Assembly (NCBI GenBank): GCA_900539375.1
Contig: UQBY01000001.1
Location: forward strand, 124,001-188,000
Origin: an uncultured Clostridium sp.
GTDB taxonomy: Bacteria; Bacillota; Clostridia; Clostridiales; Clostridiaceae
Direction of reading: 5' to 3'
Length of the DNA stretch: 64,000 bases
Within the stretch, counting starts at the first letter, position 1. Each line of letters opens with the position of its first letter. A model generated the notes under the pieces. That model saw nothing but the letters and a program-made list of their open reading frames with translations. It did not search any database and was not told the DNA's origin. The translations under genes and the position numbers were made by a program. Positions 52,429 to 60,817 of the stretch are shown in pieces.

Positions 52429-53262
52429 ATGAAGAGGATAGGTATAGCTATAAATCCTTCTAAGGACAATGAAAATAAAATAGTACAAATGGTAAAAGAT
52501 AAATTTAATGAAAAGTTTGATTTAGAAGAAATAATAGTTTTTAATTCATATGAAACTAAGAATTTAATTTTACATAAACCATTAGACTTAATTGTAGTAT
52601 TAGGTGGAGATGGCACTCTTTTAAATGTAGCAAGAGAAATTAGTAAAAAAGCTTATGAAGTTCCTATTTTTGGTATAAACATTGGAAATTTAGGTTTTTT
52701 ATCTAGTATAGACATTTCAGAAATTGATAAGGCTTTAAATAAGCTTAAAAATCAGGAATATTCACTAGAAAAAAGAATGCTTTTAAATTGTATACAAGAA
52801 AATAAAGAGCCTATTATAGCATTAAATGATGTGGTAGTTGCAAGGGGAACATTATCTAGAATGGTTAAGTTTGAAATATTTATAGATGGAAAGGCTTATT
52901 CAACTTTTAAAGGTGATGGGCTTATAATTTCAACACCTACAGGCTCTACTGCTTATTCCTTTTCAGCAGGAGGACCATTTTTATATCCTAATTTAGATTT
53001 AATAGCTTTAACTCCTATATGTCCTCATACAAAAAGTATGCAACCTATGATAATAAGTGGAGATAGCACAGTTGAGATAATTCCTGAAAATGGGGAAGAA
53101 GAAATATATTTAACTATAGATGGGCAAAAAGCCACAAAAATTAATCAAAGAGAAAATATAAAAGTATCTAGAGCAGAAAAACATGTTCAAGTGCTTTTAT
53201 TTGATGATTATGATTACTTTAAGGTATTAAGAACAAAAATCCTTAATAATTCTAGAGAATAA
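52429..53262 (+). CDS. nadK: NAD kinase
   Basis: A 277-residue enzyme phosphorylating NAD to NADP. The motif VVLGGDGTLLNVAREI holds the GGDG loop, and the NE/D-like LNDVVVARG and TPTGSTAYSFSAGGP segments are diagnostic. The ATG at 52,429 is 5 bases after GGGGG; a GTG four codons earlier overlaps this site. Position between tlyA and argR is conserved in clostridia. Confidence 0.96.
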   Translation: MKRIGIAINPSKDNENKIVQMVKDKFNEKFDLEEIIVFNSYETKNLILHKPLDLIVVLGGDGTLLNVAREISKKAYEVPIFGINIGNLGFLSSIDISEIDKALNKLKNQEYSLEKRMLLNCIQENKEPIIALNDVVVARGTLSRMVKFEIFIDGKAYSTFKGDGLIISTPTGSTAYSFSAGGPFLYPNLDLIALTPICPHTKSMQPMIISGDSTVEIIPENGEEEIYLTIDGQKATKINQRENIKVSRAEKHVQVLLFDDYDYFKVLRTKILNNSRE

Positions 53263-53277
53263 AGATGGTGATTTATA

Positions 53278-53727
53278 TTGAAATCAAAAAGACATATTAA
53301 AATTTTAGAAATAATTGAAGAAAAGAATATTGAAACTCAAGAGGAGCTTGCAGAAGCCTTAAAGGAAAATGGATTTGATGTTACTCAAGCCACAGTATCA
53401 AGGGATATTAAAAATTTAAAGCTTGTAAAGATGCAAGGAGAAGATGGAAAGTATATATATAAAGCTCCTAATATAAAATCTTTAAATATATCAGATAAAC
53501 TTACAACAATTCTTTCAAATCTTACTTTATCTGTAGAGAGGGTAGATAAATTTGTAGTTGTAAAAACAGTATCAGCAGGTGCAGCGCCAGTTGCAGAAGC
53601 TATTGATGGGTCAGGTTTTTCTGATATTGCAGGAACTATTGCTGGGGAAAATACAATTTTTGTATTAATGAGAAGTACTGATTCTGCAGAAGAATTAGTT
53701 AGTATAATAAAAAAATTTATTTCCTAG
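53278..53727 (+). CDS. argR: Arginine repressor ArgR/AhrC
   Basis: A 149-residue regulator. The N-terminal winged helix (HIKILEIIEEKNIETQEELA, then TQATVSRDIKNLKLV) binds ARG boxes. The C-terminal hexamerisation domain has the arginine-binding GTIAGENTIFVL segment. It starts with TTG at 53,278 behind a GGTG site. It is adjacent to recN as in Bacillus and clostridia. No arg biosynthetic genes are nearby. Confidence 0.95.
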   Translation: MKSKRHIKILEIIEEKNIETQEELAEALKENGFDVTQATVSRDIKNLKLVKMQGEDGKYIYKAPNIKSLNISDKLTTILSNLTLSVERVDKFVVVKTVSAGAAPVAEAIDGSGFSDIAGTIAGENTIFVLMRSTDSAEELVSIIKKFIS

Positions 53728-53745
53728 AAAATTTGAGGTGAAAAA

Positions 53746-55449
53746 ATGTTAATTCAATTAAATATTAAAAATTTTGCTTTAATTGAAGAGATAAAAGTGG
53801 AATTTGCTGAGGGTTTTAATATCTTATCTGGTGAAACAGGAGCAGGAAAATCTATTCTTATAGATGCAATTGATTATGTCCTAGGAGGAAAATTTTCAAA
53901 GTCTTTAATAAGAACAGGAGAGGAAAAAACCTTTGTTGAAGCAGTATTTTCAATAGATAATGAACTTGTTAAAGGGGAATTAGATGAATTAGATATTGAA
54001 TATGAGGATATTATAATAATAAGTAGAGAGTATACATTAAGTGGTAAAAGTATTATTAAAGTTAATGGAAGAAGTCTTATTATAGCCCAATTAAAAAAAA
54101 TAAGAGAAAAGATTTTAGATATACATGGACAGCATCAAAATCAAACTCTTTTAGATAGAGGAAGTCATATTATATATCTTGATAACTTTATAGGAGATAA
54201 AATTAAAGAGCCTTTAAAAAAATTTAGTGAATTAAAAGAAAGACTTAGTGAAATAAAAAGTAAAATTTTAAAAATAAATGGTAATGAAGATAGAGAAAAG
54301 CTTATTGATTATACAAAATTTCAAATTGATGATATAACAAAGGGAAATTTAAGAGTAGGAGAGGAAGAAGAACTTAAAGAAGAATTTAATTATCTTTCTA
54401 ATGCAGAAAAAATAAATAATTCTTTAAAGGTAAGTTGTGAACTTCTTAATTATAGAGAAGATGGAAATTCAGTTGTAGAATCCTTATCTAAAGTTATTTC
54501 TGAACTTTCTTCTGTAGAAAAAAATTCTCAAATAATTGGAGAAAAAAAGGCTATTATAGAAGAAGCTTATTATAATATAGAAGAAGTTTCAAGGGAACTT
54601 AGAGATATTCAAGAGGATACAGTTTACGATGAAAATAAGCTTGAAAAAATAAATGGAAGAATTTATGAGATAAATGGTTATAAAAAGAAATATGGAAATA
54701 CTATAGAAGAAGTTATAGAGTATTTAAATAAACTTAAAGAAAATTATAATGAACTTGTTAATGCAAGTGAAATACTTAAAGAATTAGAAGAAGAAGAAAA
54801 TAAAGTATTAAGTGAAATGAAAAAAATTGGAAATACTCTTCATGAAATAAGAAAAGAATTTAGTGAAAAATTAAAATCAAGCTTATTAAAGGAATTATCC
54901 TATGTAGGACTTGAAAAATCTACTATGGAAATACAGGTTAAGTTATGTGAAAATTATAATGAAAGAGGCTTTGATGAGGTTTGCTTTTTAATATCTACAA
55001 ATACTGGAGAACCTGTAAAACCACTTGAAAAAGTTTTATCTGGTGGTGAACTTTCAAGAATAATGCTTGCCTTTAAATGTGTTTTTGCAGATAAAGATGG
55101 AATATCTACATTAATCTTTGATGAAATAGATACTGGTGTAAGTGGTGCAGTTGCTCAAAGAATAGGTGAAAAAATGTATCAAGTATCATTAAACCATCAA
55201 GTTTTATGTATTACTCACCTTCCACAAATAGCAATTTTATCAGACTATCATTATTTTGTTTCAAAAAGTATAAAGGATAACAAAACCTATACAAGTATAA
55301 AAATTTTAAATAAAGATGAAAAAATTAACCAAGTAGCAACTATGCTTGGAGGAAATGAAGTAACTAAAGCAACTTATGAAAATGTTAAAGAAATGCTAAA
55401 GCTTTCAGAAAAGAAAAAAAGTGAAATAAAAGCTTATAAAAATACATAA
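53746..55449 (+). CDS. recN: DNA repair protein RecN
   Basis: A 567-residue SMC-like ATPase acting early in double-strand-break repair. Walker A GETGAGKS (29-36) and the C-terminal signature LSGGELSRIMLAFK plus Walker B TLIFDEIDTGVSG bracket a coiled coil (about 150-370). GAGGTG precedes the ATG. It closes the nusB-recN unit; a perfect hairpin terminator follows. Confidence 0.97.
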   Translation: MLIQLNIKNFALIEEIKVEFAEGFNILSGETGAGKSILIDAIDYVLGGKFSKSLIRTGEEKTFVEAVFSIDNELVKGELDELDIEYEDIIIISREYTLSGKSIIKVNGRSLIIAQLKKIREKILDIHGQHQNQTLLDRGSHIIYLDNFIGDKIKEPLKKFSELKERLSEIKSKILKINGNEDREKLIDYTKFQIDDITKGNLRVGEEEELKEEFNYLSNAEKINNSLKVSCELLNYREDGNSVVESLSKVISELSSVEKNSQIIGEKKAIIEEAYYNIEEVSRELRDIQEDTVYDENKLEKINGRIYEINGYKKKYGNTIEEVIEYLNKLKENYNELVNASEILKELEEEENKVLSEMKKIGNTLHEIRKEFSEKLKSSLLKELSYVGLEKSTMEIQVKLCENYNERGFDEVCFLISTNTGEPVKPLEKVLSGGELSRIMLAFKCVFADKDGISTLIFDEIDTGVSGAVAQRIGEKMYQVSLNHQVLCITHLPQIAILSDYHYFVSKSIKDNKTYTSIKILNKDEKINQVATMLGGNEVTKATYENVKEMLKLSEKKKSEIKAYKNT

Positions 55450-55467
55450 GTAATTGAATAAAAGGAA

Positions 55468-55507
55468 AAAATAAAATCACATACCATATGTGATTTTATT
55501 TTTTTAA
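55468..55507 (+). terminator. Terminator after recN
   Basis: Perfect 16-base stem AAAATAAAATCACATA (55,468-55,483) and its complement (55,487-55,502) with a 3-base loop and T run. One of the strongest hairpins in the window. Confidence 0.9.
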
Positions 55508-55593
55508 TTTTTGTCTTTTATAGAAAAGAAACAATAGCATATAAAAATATATTAGTGGGAAATTTAAAGTTAGAAACAAAAGGAGGAGATAAA

Positions 55594-56772
55594 ATGAGAA
55601 AAAATATAATAAAAAAAATTACTGTATTTACTGCTCCAATGTTGATTCTTACTTTAATGCTAGGTGCTCTTTTTACTTTAAAGAATGTAGAAAATGTTTC
55701 TAAAGATAAGATTATTATGTCTAAAGAATGTATGGCTAGTAAAACTTCTCTTTGTAAAAAAGAAAATTTAAGTGTGTTAAGTGAAAAATCTAATATAATT
55801 TCACTTAATAAAACAAAAAATAATGATATATATGTAACTCCAGGAGGAGATAGTGTAGGAGTTAGGCTTTCAAGTAATGGAGTTTTAGTTGTAGGATATT
55901 CTAAAATTAAATCTAATGGGGAAGAAAAAGAAAGTCCTGCAAAGGAAAATGGAATAGAAATAGGGGATTTAATAACAAAGGTTAATAATAAAAGTGTAAA
56001 AAGCTGCACAGAATTTATTTCAAGGGTAAAAGAATGTAAAAATGAAAAAATAATTTTAGAAATAACAAGGGATAATAAAACAGTAACTAGGGAAGTTACT
56101 CCTAAAAAAGAAGAAAATGGTGAATATAAATTAGGAATATGGATAAGAGATTCAACAGCAGGTGTGGGAACTCTTACATTTTTCCAAGAAGAAAGTAAAA
56201 AGTTTGGTGCATTAGGTCACCCTGTAACAGATGGAGATACAAATAAGCTTTTTTCAATAGAAGAGGGAGATATTTTAGAATCTTCAATTCTTAGTGTAAA
56301 AAAAGGTGAAAAAGGAAATCCAGGTGAGCTTAGAGGAATTTTTATGGATGAAAATCATCCAATAGGAACAATAGAAAAAAATACTAAGTGTGGAATATTT
56401 GGTTGTAATAAAGAAAATTTAAATGAATATAATAAAAATTCTCCAATGAAAGTTGGTTTTAGAGATGAAATTCAATTAGGTAAAGCAAGCATAATAACTA
56501 CCATAGATGAAAATGGCCCTAAAGAATATGAAATTGAAATAGTAAAACTTTTTGAACAAGAAGAGCCAACACCAAAAAGTATGATAATAAAAGTTACAGA
56601 CCAAGAACTACTTGAAAAAACTGGTGGAATAGTGCAAGGAATGAGTGGAAGTCCTATAATACAAAATAATAAAATAGTAGGAGCTGTTACTCATGTTCTT
56701 ATAAATAAACCAGATGTAGGCTATGGGGTTTATATAGATTGGATGTTAAAAGATGCTGGAATATTAGAATAG
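55594..56772 (+). CDS. spoIVB: SpoIVB serine peptidase
   Basis: A 392-residue sporulation protease made in the forespore and secreted into the intermembrane space, where it signals pro-sigma-K activation. An N-terminal membrane anchor (about 9-30), a PDZ domain (about 95-175), and an SA-clan peptidase domain with H209 in GALGHPVTDGDT and nucleophile S353 in GMSGSPIIQN are present. The ATG at 55,594 follows AGGAGGAG; an ATG 13 codons earlier has no SD. The position between recN and spo0A is universal in this group. Confidence 0.95.
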   Translation: MRKNIIKKITVFTAPMLILTLMLGALFTLKNVENVSKDKIIMSKECMASKTSLCKKENLSVLSEKSNIISLNKTKNNDIYVTPGGDSVGVRLSSNGVLVVGYSKIKSNGEEKESPAKENGIEIGDLITKVNNKSVKSCTEFISRVKECKNEKIILEITRDNKTVTREVTPKKEENGEYKLGIWIRDSTAGVGTLTFFQEESKKFGALGHPVTDGDTNKLFSIEEGDILESSILSVKKGEKGNPGELRGIFMDENHPIGTIEKNTKCGIFGCNKENLNEYNKNSPMKVGFRDEIQLGKASIITTIDENGPKEYEIEIVKLFEQEEPTPKSMIIKVTDQELLEKTGGIVQGMSGSPIIQNNKIVGAVTHVLINKPDVGYGVYIDWMLKDAGILE

Positions 56773-56794
56773 AGAAATTTAATATTCTCTTTTA
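56772..56794 (+). terminator. Terminator of spoIVB
   Basis: Short stem AGAGAA/TTCTCT with an 8-base loop followed by TTTAT, starting at the stop codon. Confidence 0.6.
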
Positions 56795-56807
56795 TAAAAA
56801 TACTTAA

Positions 56808-56868
56808 ATATTAGGTTCCTTATTTTATGGAGAAGTAACTTAAAGAAATAATATAATGAACCTAATAT
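56808..56868. repeat. Copy 3 of the dispersed TAGGTTCATTAT hairpin repeat
   Basis: ATATTAGGTTCCTTAT (56,808-56,823) pairs with ATAATGAACCTAATAT (56,853-56,868) with one mismatch; the loop starts TTTATGGAGAAGTAAC, as in copy 1. The outer pairs differ from copy 1 (TAT/ATA instead of TCC/GGA) but pairing is kept. Confidence 0.75.
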
Positions 56869-57239
56869 ATTTTATTCCATATAAAATTTAATAAAGGAAA
56901 GGAGTTTAAGAATTTTATTTCATTTAGTTTAGAGGGTTTTAATTATTGTTTTGTGTTTGCTTATAGAAAAAGTAAAATAATAATTAAAACTTTTGCTATT
57001 ACATAGAAATATAAAGATTATATAAATTATTAATTAGATTTTGTATAAAAATAATATTTTAAATATTAAAGATATATTTTTTTCTAAAAAACTCTTTACG
57101 AATATAAAAAATTATAGTATAATTTACAATAAATGGAATAAGAAATAAAAGAAGGAAATTAATTTCATATTTCTAAAGAAATTGACTATATTATACTCTA
57201 TTTTGAATTTCAAATAATATTAAGAAATTTATTTAAATT
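56869..57239 (+). other. Long AT-rich leader region of spo0A with an upstream promoter candidate
   Basis: The gene-free stretch 56,773-57,346 contains no convincing coding frame. Besides the terminator and repeat, it holds a good promoter-like pair, TTTACG (57,095-57,100), 17 bases, TATAAT (57,118-57,123). That would give spo0A a long leader or make a small RNA. An SD-like GGAAAGGAG (about 56,896-56,904) has no start codon after it. Confidence 0.45.
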
Positions 57240-57271
57240 TTGTCGAATTTTTTTTGGAAATAGTGTATAAT
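57240..57271 (+). promoter_or_regulatory. spo0A promoter with Spo0A box
   Basis: A perfect Spo0A box TTGTCGAA (57,240-57,247) lies at the -35 position of a TATAAT (57,266-57,271); no good -35 hexamer exists otherwise. This is the arrangement of Spo0A-activated sigma-A promoters and implies autoregulation. Confidence 0.65.
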
Positions 57272-57346
57272 ATAAGCAAACAATTACAATAGCACCACTA
57301 GAATACACTTTATATGTGGAAAATAAGAGGAAAAGGGGATAGGTAT

Positions 57347-58183
57347 ATGGAAAATTCAAAAATATCTGTACTAATTGCAGATGATAACAAAGAGTTTTGT
57401 AGCATTTTAAATGACTACTTATTAAACCAAAGAGATATAGTTGTAACAGGAATTGCAAAAGATGGAATAGAAGCTTTAGACCTTATTCAAGAAAAGGAAC
57501 CAGATTTAGTAATACTAGATATAATAATGCCACATTTAGATGGTCTTGGAGTTCTTGAAAAGTTAAATAATATGAATTTAAACAAAATGCCAAGAGTAAT
57601 TATTCTTTCAGCAGTAGGACAAGATAAAATTACTCAAAAAGCTATAAAATTAGGAGCAGACTATTATGTTGTAAAACCTTTTGATATGGATGTATTTATA
57701 AAGAGAATAAGAGATATGTTCAATAGTACTGAAAGCTCTGAACAATCAGTAAATAGACTTGCTCAACAAAATACAATGGTTTCAAGAGAAACAATATCTC
57801 AACAAGTAGCACCAGAAAAGAGTGAGCCTCAAGATTTAGAAACAGAAATAACAAACATTATACACGAAATAGGAGTTCCAGCTCACATTAAAGGATATAT
57901 GTACTTAAGAGAAGCAATAACTATGGTTGTTAATGATATGGAGCTTTTATCAGCAGTAACAAAGGAGTTATATCCTTCAATAGCTAAAAAATACAATACA
58001 ACAGCTTCAAGAGTAGAAAGAGCAATAAGACATGCAATAGAAGTTGCATGGGGCAGAGGACAAGTTGAAGCAATAAACAAACTATTTGGATATACTATAA
58101 ACACAGAAAAAGGAAAACCAACAAACTCAGAATTTATAGCAATTATTGCAGATAAATTAAGACTTAAAAATAAAGTTAGCTAA
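57347..58183 (+). CDS. spo0A: Sporulation master regulator Spo0A
   Basis: A 278-residue response regulator. The receiver domain (about 5-120) has acidic residues ADD (11-13), phospho-acceptor D58 in LVILDIIMP and Lys in VVKPFD. The C-terminal DNA-binding domain includes the Spo0A signature SRVERAIRHAIEVAW. ATG 57,347 follows AAAAGGGGAT by a normal distance; an earlier ATG (57,314) lacks a site. Its promoter carries a 0A box. No phosphorelay kinase gene is next to it, as usual in clostridia, where orphan kinases phosphorylate Spo0A directly. Confidence 0.98.
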   Translation: MENSKISVLIADDNKEFCSILNDYLLNQRDIVVTGIAKDGIEALDLIQEKEPDLVILDIIMPHLDGLGVLEKLNNMNLNKMPRVIILSAVGQDKITQKAIKLGADYYVVKPFDMDVFIKRIRDMFNSTESSEQSVNRLAQQNTMVSRETISQQVAPEKSEPQDLETEITNIIHEIGVPAHIKGYMYLREAITMVVNDMELLSAVTKELYPSIAKKYNTTASRVERAIRHAIEVAWGRGQVEAINKLFGYTINTEKGKPTNSEFIAIIADKLRLKNKVS

Positions 58184-58195
58184 GTATAGTATTTT

Positions 58196-58222
58196 GAAGA
58201 GGTTTAATAACCTCTTCTTTCT
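58196..58222 (+). terminator. Terminator of spo0A
   Basis: Perfect stem GAAGAGGTT (58,196-58,204) / AACCTCTTC (58,209-58,217) followed by TTTCT. Confidence 0.85.
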
Positions 58223-58283
58223 ACATTTCTTCATTATTAAGTCTTACTTTTCACATTGGAGTTCTATTATGTAGAAAACTAAG

Positions 58284-58817
58284 TTATTTACATAACATTT
58301 CTTTTATTTCTTGAAGGTTTTCAAGAAAATAAATTCCTTTTTGTCTTTCTTTTGAGGATAACCCCATTTCAATCATGTGTTCTAATAATAATTTTAGGCC
58401 ATTGTAGTAACCATTTAAATTGTATAAAATACATGGTGCATAAAGTTTTTTTAGTGATATCATAGACATTACTTCTGATATTTCTTCTAAGGTGCCAGTT
58501 CCACCAGGAAAAGCAATAAATGCATCTCCAAGTTCAATCATTTTTCTTTTTCGTTCTCCTATGTCTTTTGTAATAATAAGTTCTGTTAAAGACTTAAGTT
58601 GAAGGTCTTTATCTACAAAAAATTCAGGCTCAACTCCTATTACTTTGCCACCAGAACTAAGAACACTTTCTGCTATTTCTCCCATTAGTCCAGTTTTTGA
58701 ACCACCATAAACAAGAGTGTTTTTACTTTCACCAATCCATTTTCCAAGTTCTTTAACTGTCTCTTTTAAAGAAGGATCATTTCCTTCATTTGCTCCAAGA
58801 TATACTGTAATATTCAT
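58284..58817 (-). CDS. LOG-family (TIGR00730) nucleotide-processing protein
   Basis: A 177-residue Rossmann-fold protein with the LOG signature: GGSKTGLMGEIAESVL and the PGGTGTLEEISEV motif with catalytic Arg/Glu. Plant and bacterial homologues release the base from nucleoside 5'-monophosphates (cytokinin riboside monophosphate phosphoribohydrolase); the physiological substrate in clostridia is unclear. AAAGGAA precedes the ATG at 58,817. It is monocistronic, convergent with spo0A, and marks the last core gene before the accessory region. Confidence 0.9.
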   Translation of the reverse strand: MNITVYLGANEGNDPSLKETVKELGKWIGESKNTLVYGGSKTGLMGEIAESVLSSGGKVIGVEPEFFVDKDLQLKSLTELIITKDIGERKRKMIELGDAFIAFPGGTGTLEEISEVMSMISLKKLYAPCILYNLNGYYNGLKLLLEHMIEMGLSSKERQKGIYFLENLQEIKEMLCK

Positions 58818-58916
58818 TTTATATTTCCTTTCATTTTCAATTATAAATTTATTTTTTTATTATATCACATTTATATTGAGAATTTTTGTTAAGCTTTTAG
58901 TATGTTATCTTCTTGA

Positions 58917-59195
58917 ATATATACAACTGCAATGATATCATTAATAAGATTCTAATTTATTCTTTCCCCAGCAGGTAAACCAACACCAAAATACATTAAA
59001 TATCTTAAAAAAGTTCTTCCATCAGCTGTATTTTGCTTACTTGTAGTTTATTGTTTAAAAAATGTAAGCTTTTTAACAGGGAACCATGGTATACCAGAAC
59101 TTATATCTATTTTCTTAGTACTTGTTTTGCACTTATGGAAACGTCAAATGCTTTTATCCATTGCAGTATATGTTTATTGTACAATTTATCTTTAA
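58917..59195 (+). pseudogene. azlD: Decayed 3' remnant of a branched-chain amino acid transporter subunit (AzlD)
   Basis: In frame from 58,917 to the TAA at 59,193-59,195 the translation reads TTAMISLIRF, stop (58,953-58,955), FILSPAGKPTPKYIKYLKKV, then LPSAVFCLLVVYCLKNVSF and PELISIFLVLVLHLWKRQML. This is the C-terminal two-thirds of AzlD, including its PxGKxTPKYI and KVLP motifs. A TGA also lies at 58,914-58,916, about one residue is missing beside the internal stop, and no start codon or azlC remains. The rest of 58,818-59,445 holds only the promoter at 59,284. Confidence 0.7.
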
Positions 59196-59283
59196 ATAAG
59201 AATTTTTTATTCTATATAAATTTGTCATAGAATGAAGAAATTTATATGAAAAGTTAATAGAAAATAAAAAATTAAGTTTTTAT

Positions 59284-59312
59284 TTGACGATATATAGAAA
59301 AATGTGTATAAT
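59284..59312 (+). promoter_or_regulatory. Strong promoter of the 79-residue gene
   Basis: TTGACG (59,284-59,289), 17-base spacer, TATAAT (59,307-59,312). The leader to the next start is about 125 bases. Confidence 0.7.
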
Positions 59313-59445
59313 AGTAATCATCAATTACTATTTATAGAAAAATTAGCCTTATATGTAACTTGTGATTAACATTGAGTTGAAAAAGTTAGAAGTTATGGGT
59401 AAAGGTTAAAAATAATAAGGGTTAAAATGAAGGGGAGATTAGAAA

Positions 59446-59685
59446 ATGAATGTTAATGAAGAAATTAATTTTTTATGTTGGGTAAATAAGGTGACAAATA
59501 AAACAGGAGCTGTAAAGGTTGTAAGTGATAAAAAAGAATTTACAATTAAAAGCATAATAGACTTTTGCAATAATATGAAATTAGATATTCTAGATGCCAT
59601 TGGAGTAGAAAGTTTTAATGAAAGACAATTAAATACAGCAGAAGTTGTTATAAATAAAAATAGATATTCATTATATGCAAATTAA
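59446..59685 (+). CDS. Small protein of unknown function (79 residues)
   Basis: The start has an AAGGGGAGA site 7 bases upstream, a near-consensus promoter and a dedicated terminator, so it is expressed alone. The protein (begins MNVNEEINFLCWVNKVTNKT, ends VVINKNRYSLYAN) is soluble, with no signal peptide, Cys cluster or recognised motif. It stands between the azlD remnant and a WYL regulator at the edge of a defence-like island. It might be part of the island or an older resident; I cannot assign a role. Confidence 0.65.
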   Translation: MNVNEEINFLCWVNKVTNKTGAVKVVSDKKEFTIKSIIDFCNNMKLDILDAIGVESFNERQLNTAEVVINKNRYSLYAN

Positions 59686-59713
59686 TAAATACAAAGATAG
59701 ATAGACTTTTTTG

Positions 59714-59752
59714 AAAACCACTAACTTTAAAGGGCTGGTGGTTTTTTAATAT
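59714..59752 (+). terminator. Terminator of the 79-residue gene
   Basis: AAAACCACTAAC (59,714-59,725) / GCTGGTGGTTTT (59,734-59,745) with two G-U pairs, then TTAAT. Confidence 0.75.
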
Positions 59753-59787
59753 GTATAATTTTTTAAAGGAAAATTAATAAAGTAAAA

Positions 59788-60753
59788 ATGAGTATGAAAA
59801 GAACATTATTAGTAGCTAAAATATTAAAAGAAAAAACTGATATTAACAATAAATTAACCATTAAAGAATTGATAAATTATTTAAATGAAGAGGGATACAA
59901 AGCTACAAGAAATACAATAATTGCAGATATAAAATGCCTAATAGAATCAGGAGAAAAAATTATAATTTCAAAATGTAGTTCAAATAGGAAGTGTTATTAT
60001 TATGAAAGTCAATTTTCAATTGAAGAATGCAGAATAATTTTAGATTCTATTTATAGTAATAAATTTATTAATAGTAAGGATAAAAAAGAAATAAGAGAAA
60101 AAATATTATCTAATATATCTCAAAATAATAAATTCATTTTAAAGAATAATATTATTGTAGAAAAAATAGATACTATGGGCATAAATGTTTCATGTAATTT
60201 ATTTATATTACATAAAGCATTAACTGATAAAGTATATATTGATTTTACTAGTGTAACTAGGGATATAAATAAAAAAATGATTGAAAAGAAAAGGGTAATA
60301 AATTTTATTCCTAAAAGAATTTATTATTATAATGATAGATATTATTTAATAGGATTTAATGAAAATAAAGAAAAAAGACATTATAGAATTGATAGAATAT
60401 ATAAAATAATATTAAAAGAAGCTCATAAGAATAACCAAAAAATAGATTTTAAAAATTATGGCTTAAAAAATTTTGATATGTTTGGGTCGGAGAAGGCAGA
60501 AGTAATAGAATTAAAAATAAATAAAAATTTAATAAATTCAGTAATAGAAAAGTTTGGAGATGAGGTAGATATTCATAAATGTCTAGAAGATGATAGTTAT
60601 TATACTTTTAGTAGTAAAGTTGGAATAAATAAAGGATTGGTAAGGTGGATATTAAAACAAGGAAATGAAGTTGAAGTAATTCATCCATCCTATTTAATTG
60701 AAAAAATTAAAGAAGAAATTGAAAAAATGAAAAAAATATATGAAAAAGAATAA
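59788..60753 (+). CDS. WYL-domain transcriptional regulator
   Basis: A 321-residue DeoR-like regulator. Residues 1-65 form a winged helix (KLTIKELINYLNEEGYKATRNTI). The WYL sensory domain spans about 140-225 (RVINFIPKRIYYYNDRYYLIGFN; HYRIDRIYKI), and a C-terminal WCX-like extension follows. WYL proteins commonly repress or activate phage-defence islands on nucleic-acid or nucleotide signals. No good SD precedes the ATG at 59,788 (ATG 59,794 is an alternative). It sits 64 bases before the nuclease/helicase pair but has its own terminator, suggesting control in trans. Confidence 0.87.
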   Translation: MSMKRTLLVAKILKEKTDINNKLTIKELINYLNEEGYKATRNTIIADIKCLIESGEKIIISKCSSNRKCYYYESQFSIEECRIILDSIYSNKFINSKDKKEIREKILSNISQNNKFILKNNIIVEKIDTMGINVSCNLFILHKALTDKVYIDFTSVTRDINKKMIEKKRVINFIPKRIYYYNDRYYLIGFNENKEKRHYRIDRIYKIILKEAHKNNQKIDFKNYGLKNFDMFGSEKAEVIELKINKNLINSVIEKFGDEVDIHKCLEDDSYYTFSSKVGINKGLVRWILKQGNEVEVIHPSYLIEKIKEEIEKMKKIYEKE

Positions 60754-60760
60754 AAAAATT

Positions 60761-60794
60761 AGTAGATGTCAATTATACTGACATCTACTTTTTT
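60761..60794 (+). terminator. Terminator between WYL gene and nuclease gene
   Basis: Perfect 11-base stem AGTAGATGTCA (60,761-60,771) / TGACATCTACT (60,779-60,789) and T run, only 24 bases before the next start. The position could also act as an attenuator. Confidence 0.85.
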
Positions 60795-60817
60795 ATAATG
60801 TAATTGAGGTGATGCTT

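Noticed and set aside
56869..57094. Small gene after the SD-like GGAAAGGAG near 56,900
   Set aside because: No start codon follows at a usable distance and all frames close quickly.
59033..59230. A 65-residue open frame overlapping the azlD remnant
   Set aside because: It lies in another frame of recognisable AzlD sequence and has no ribosome site; the azlD frame explains the bases better.
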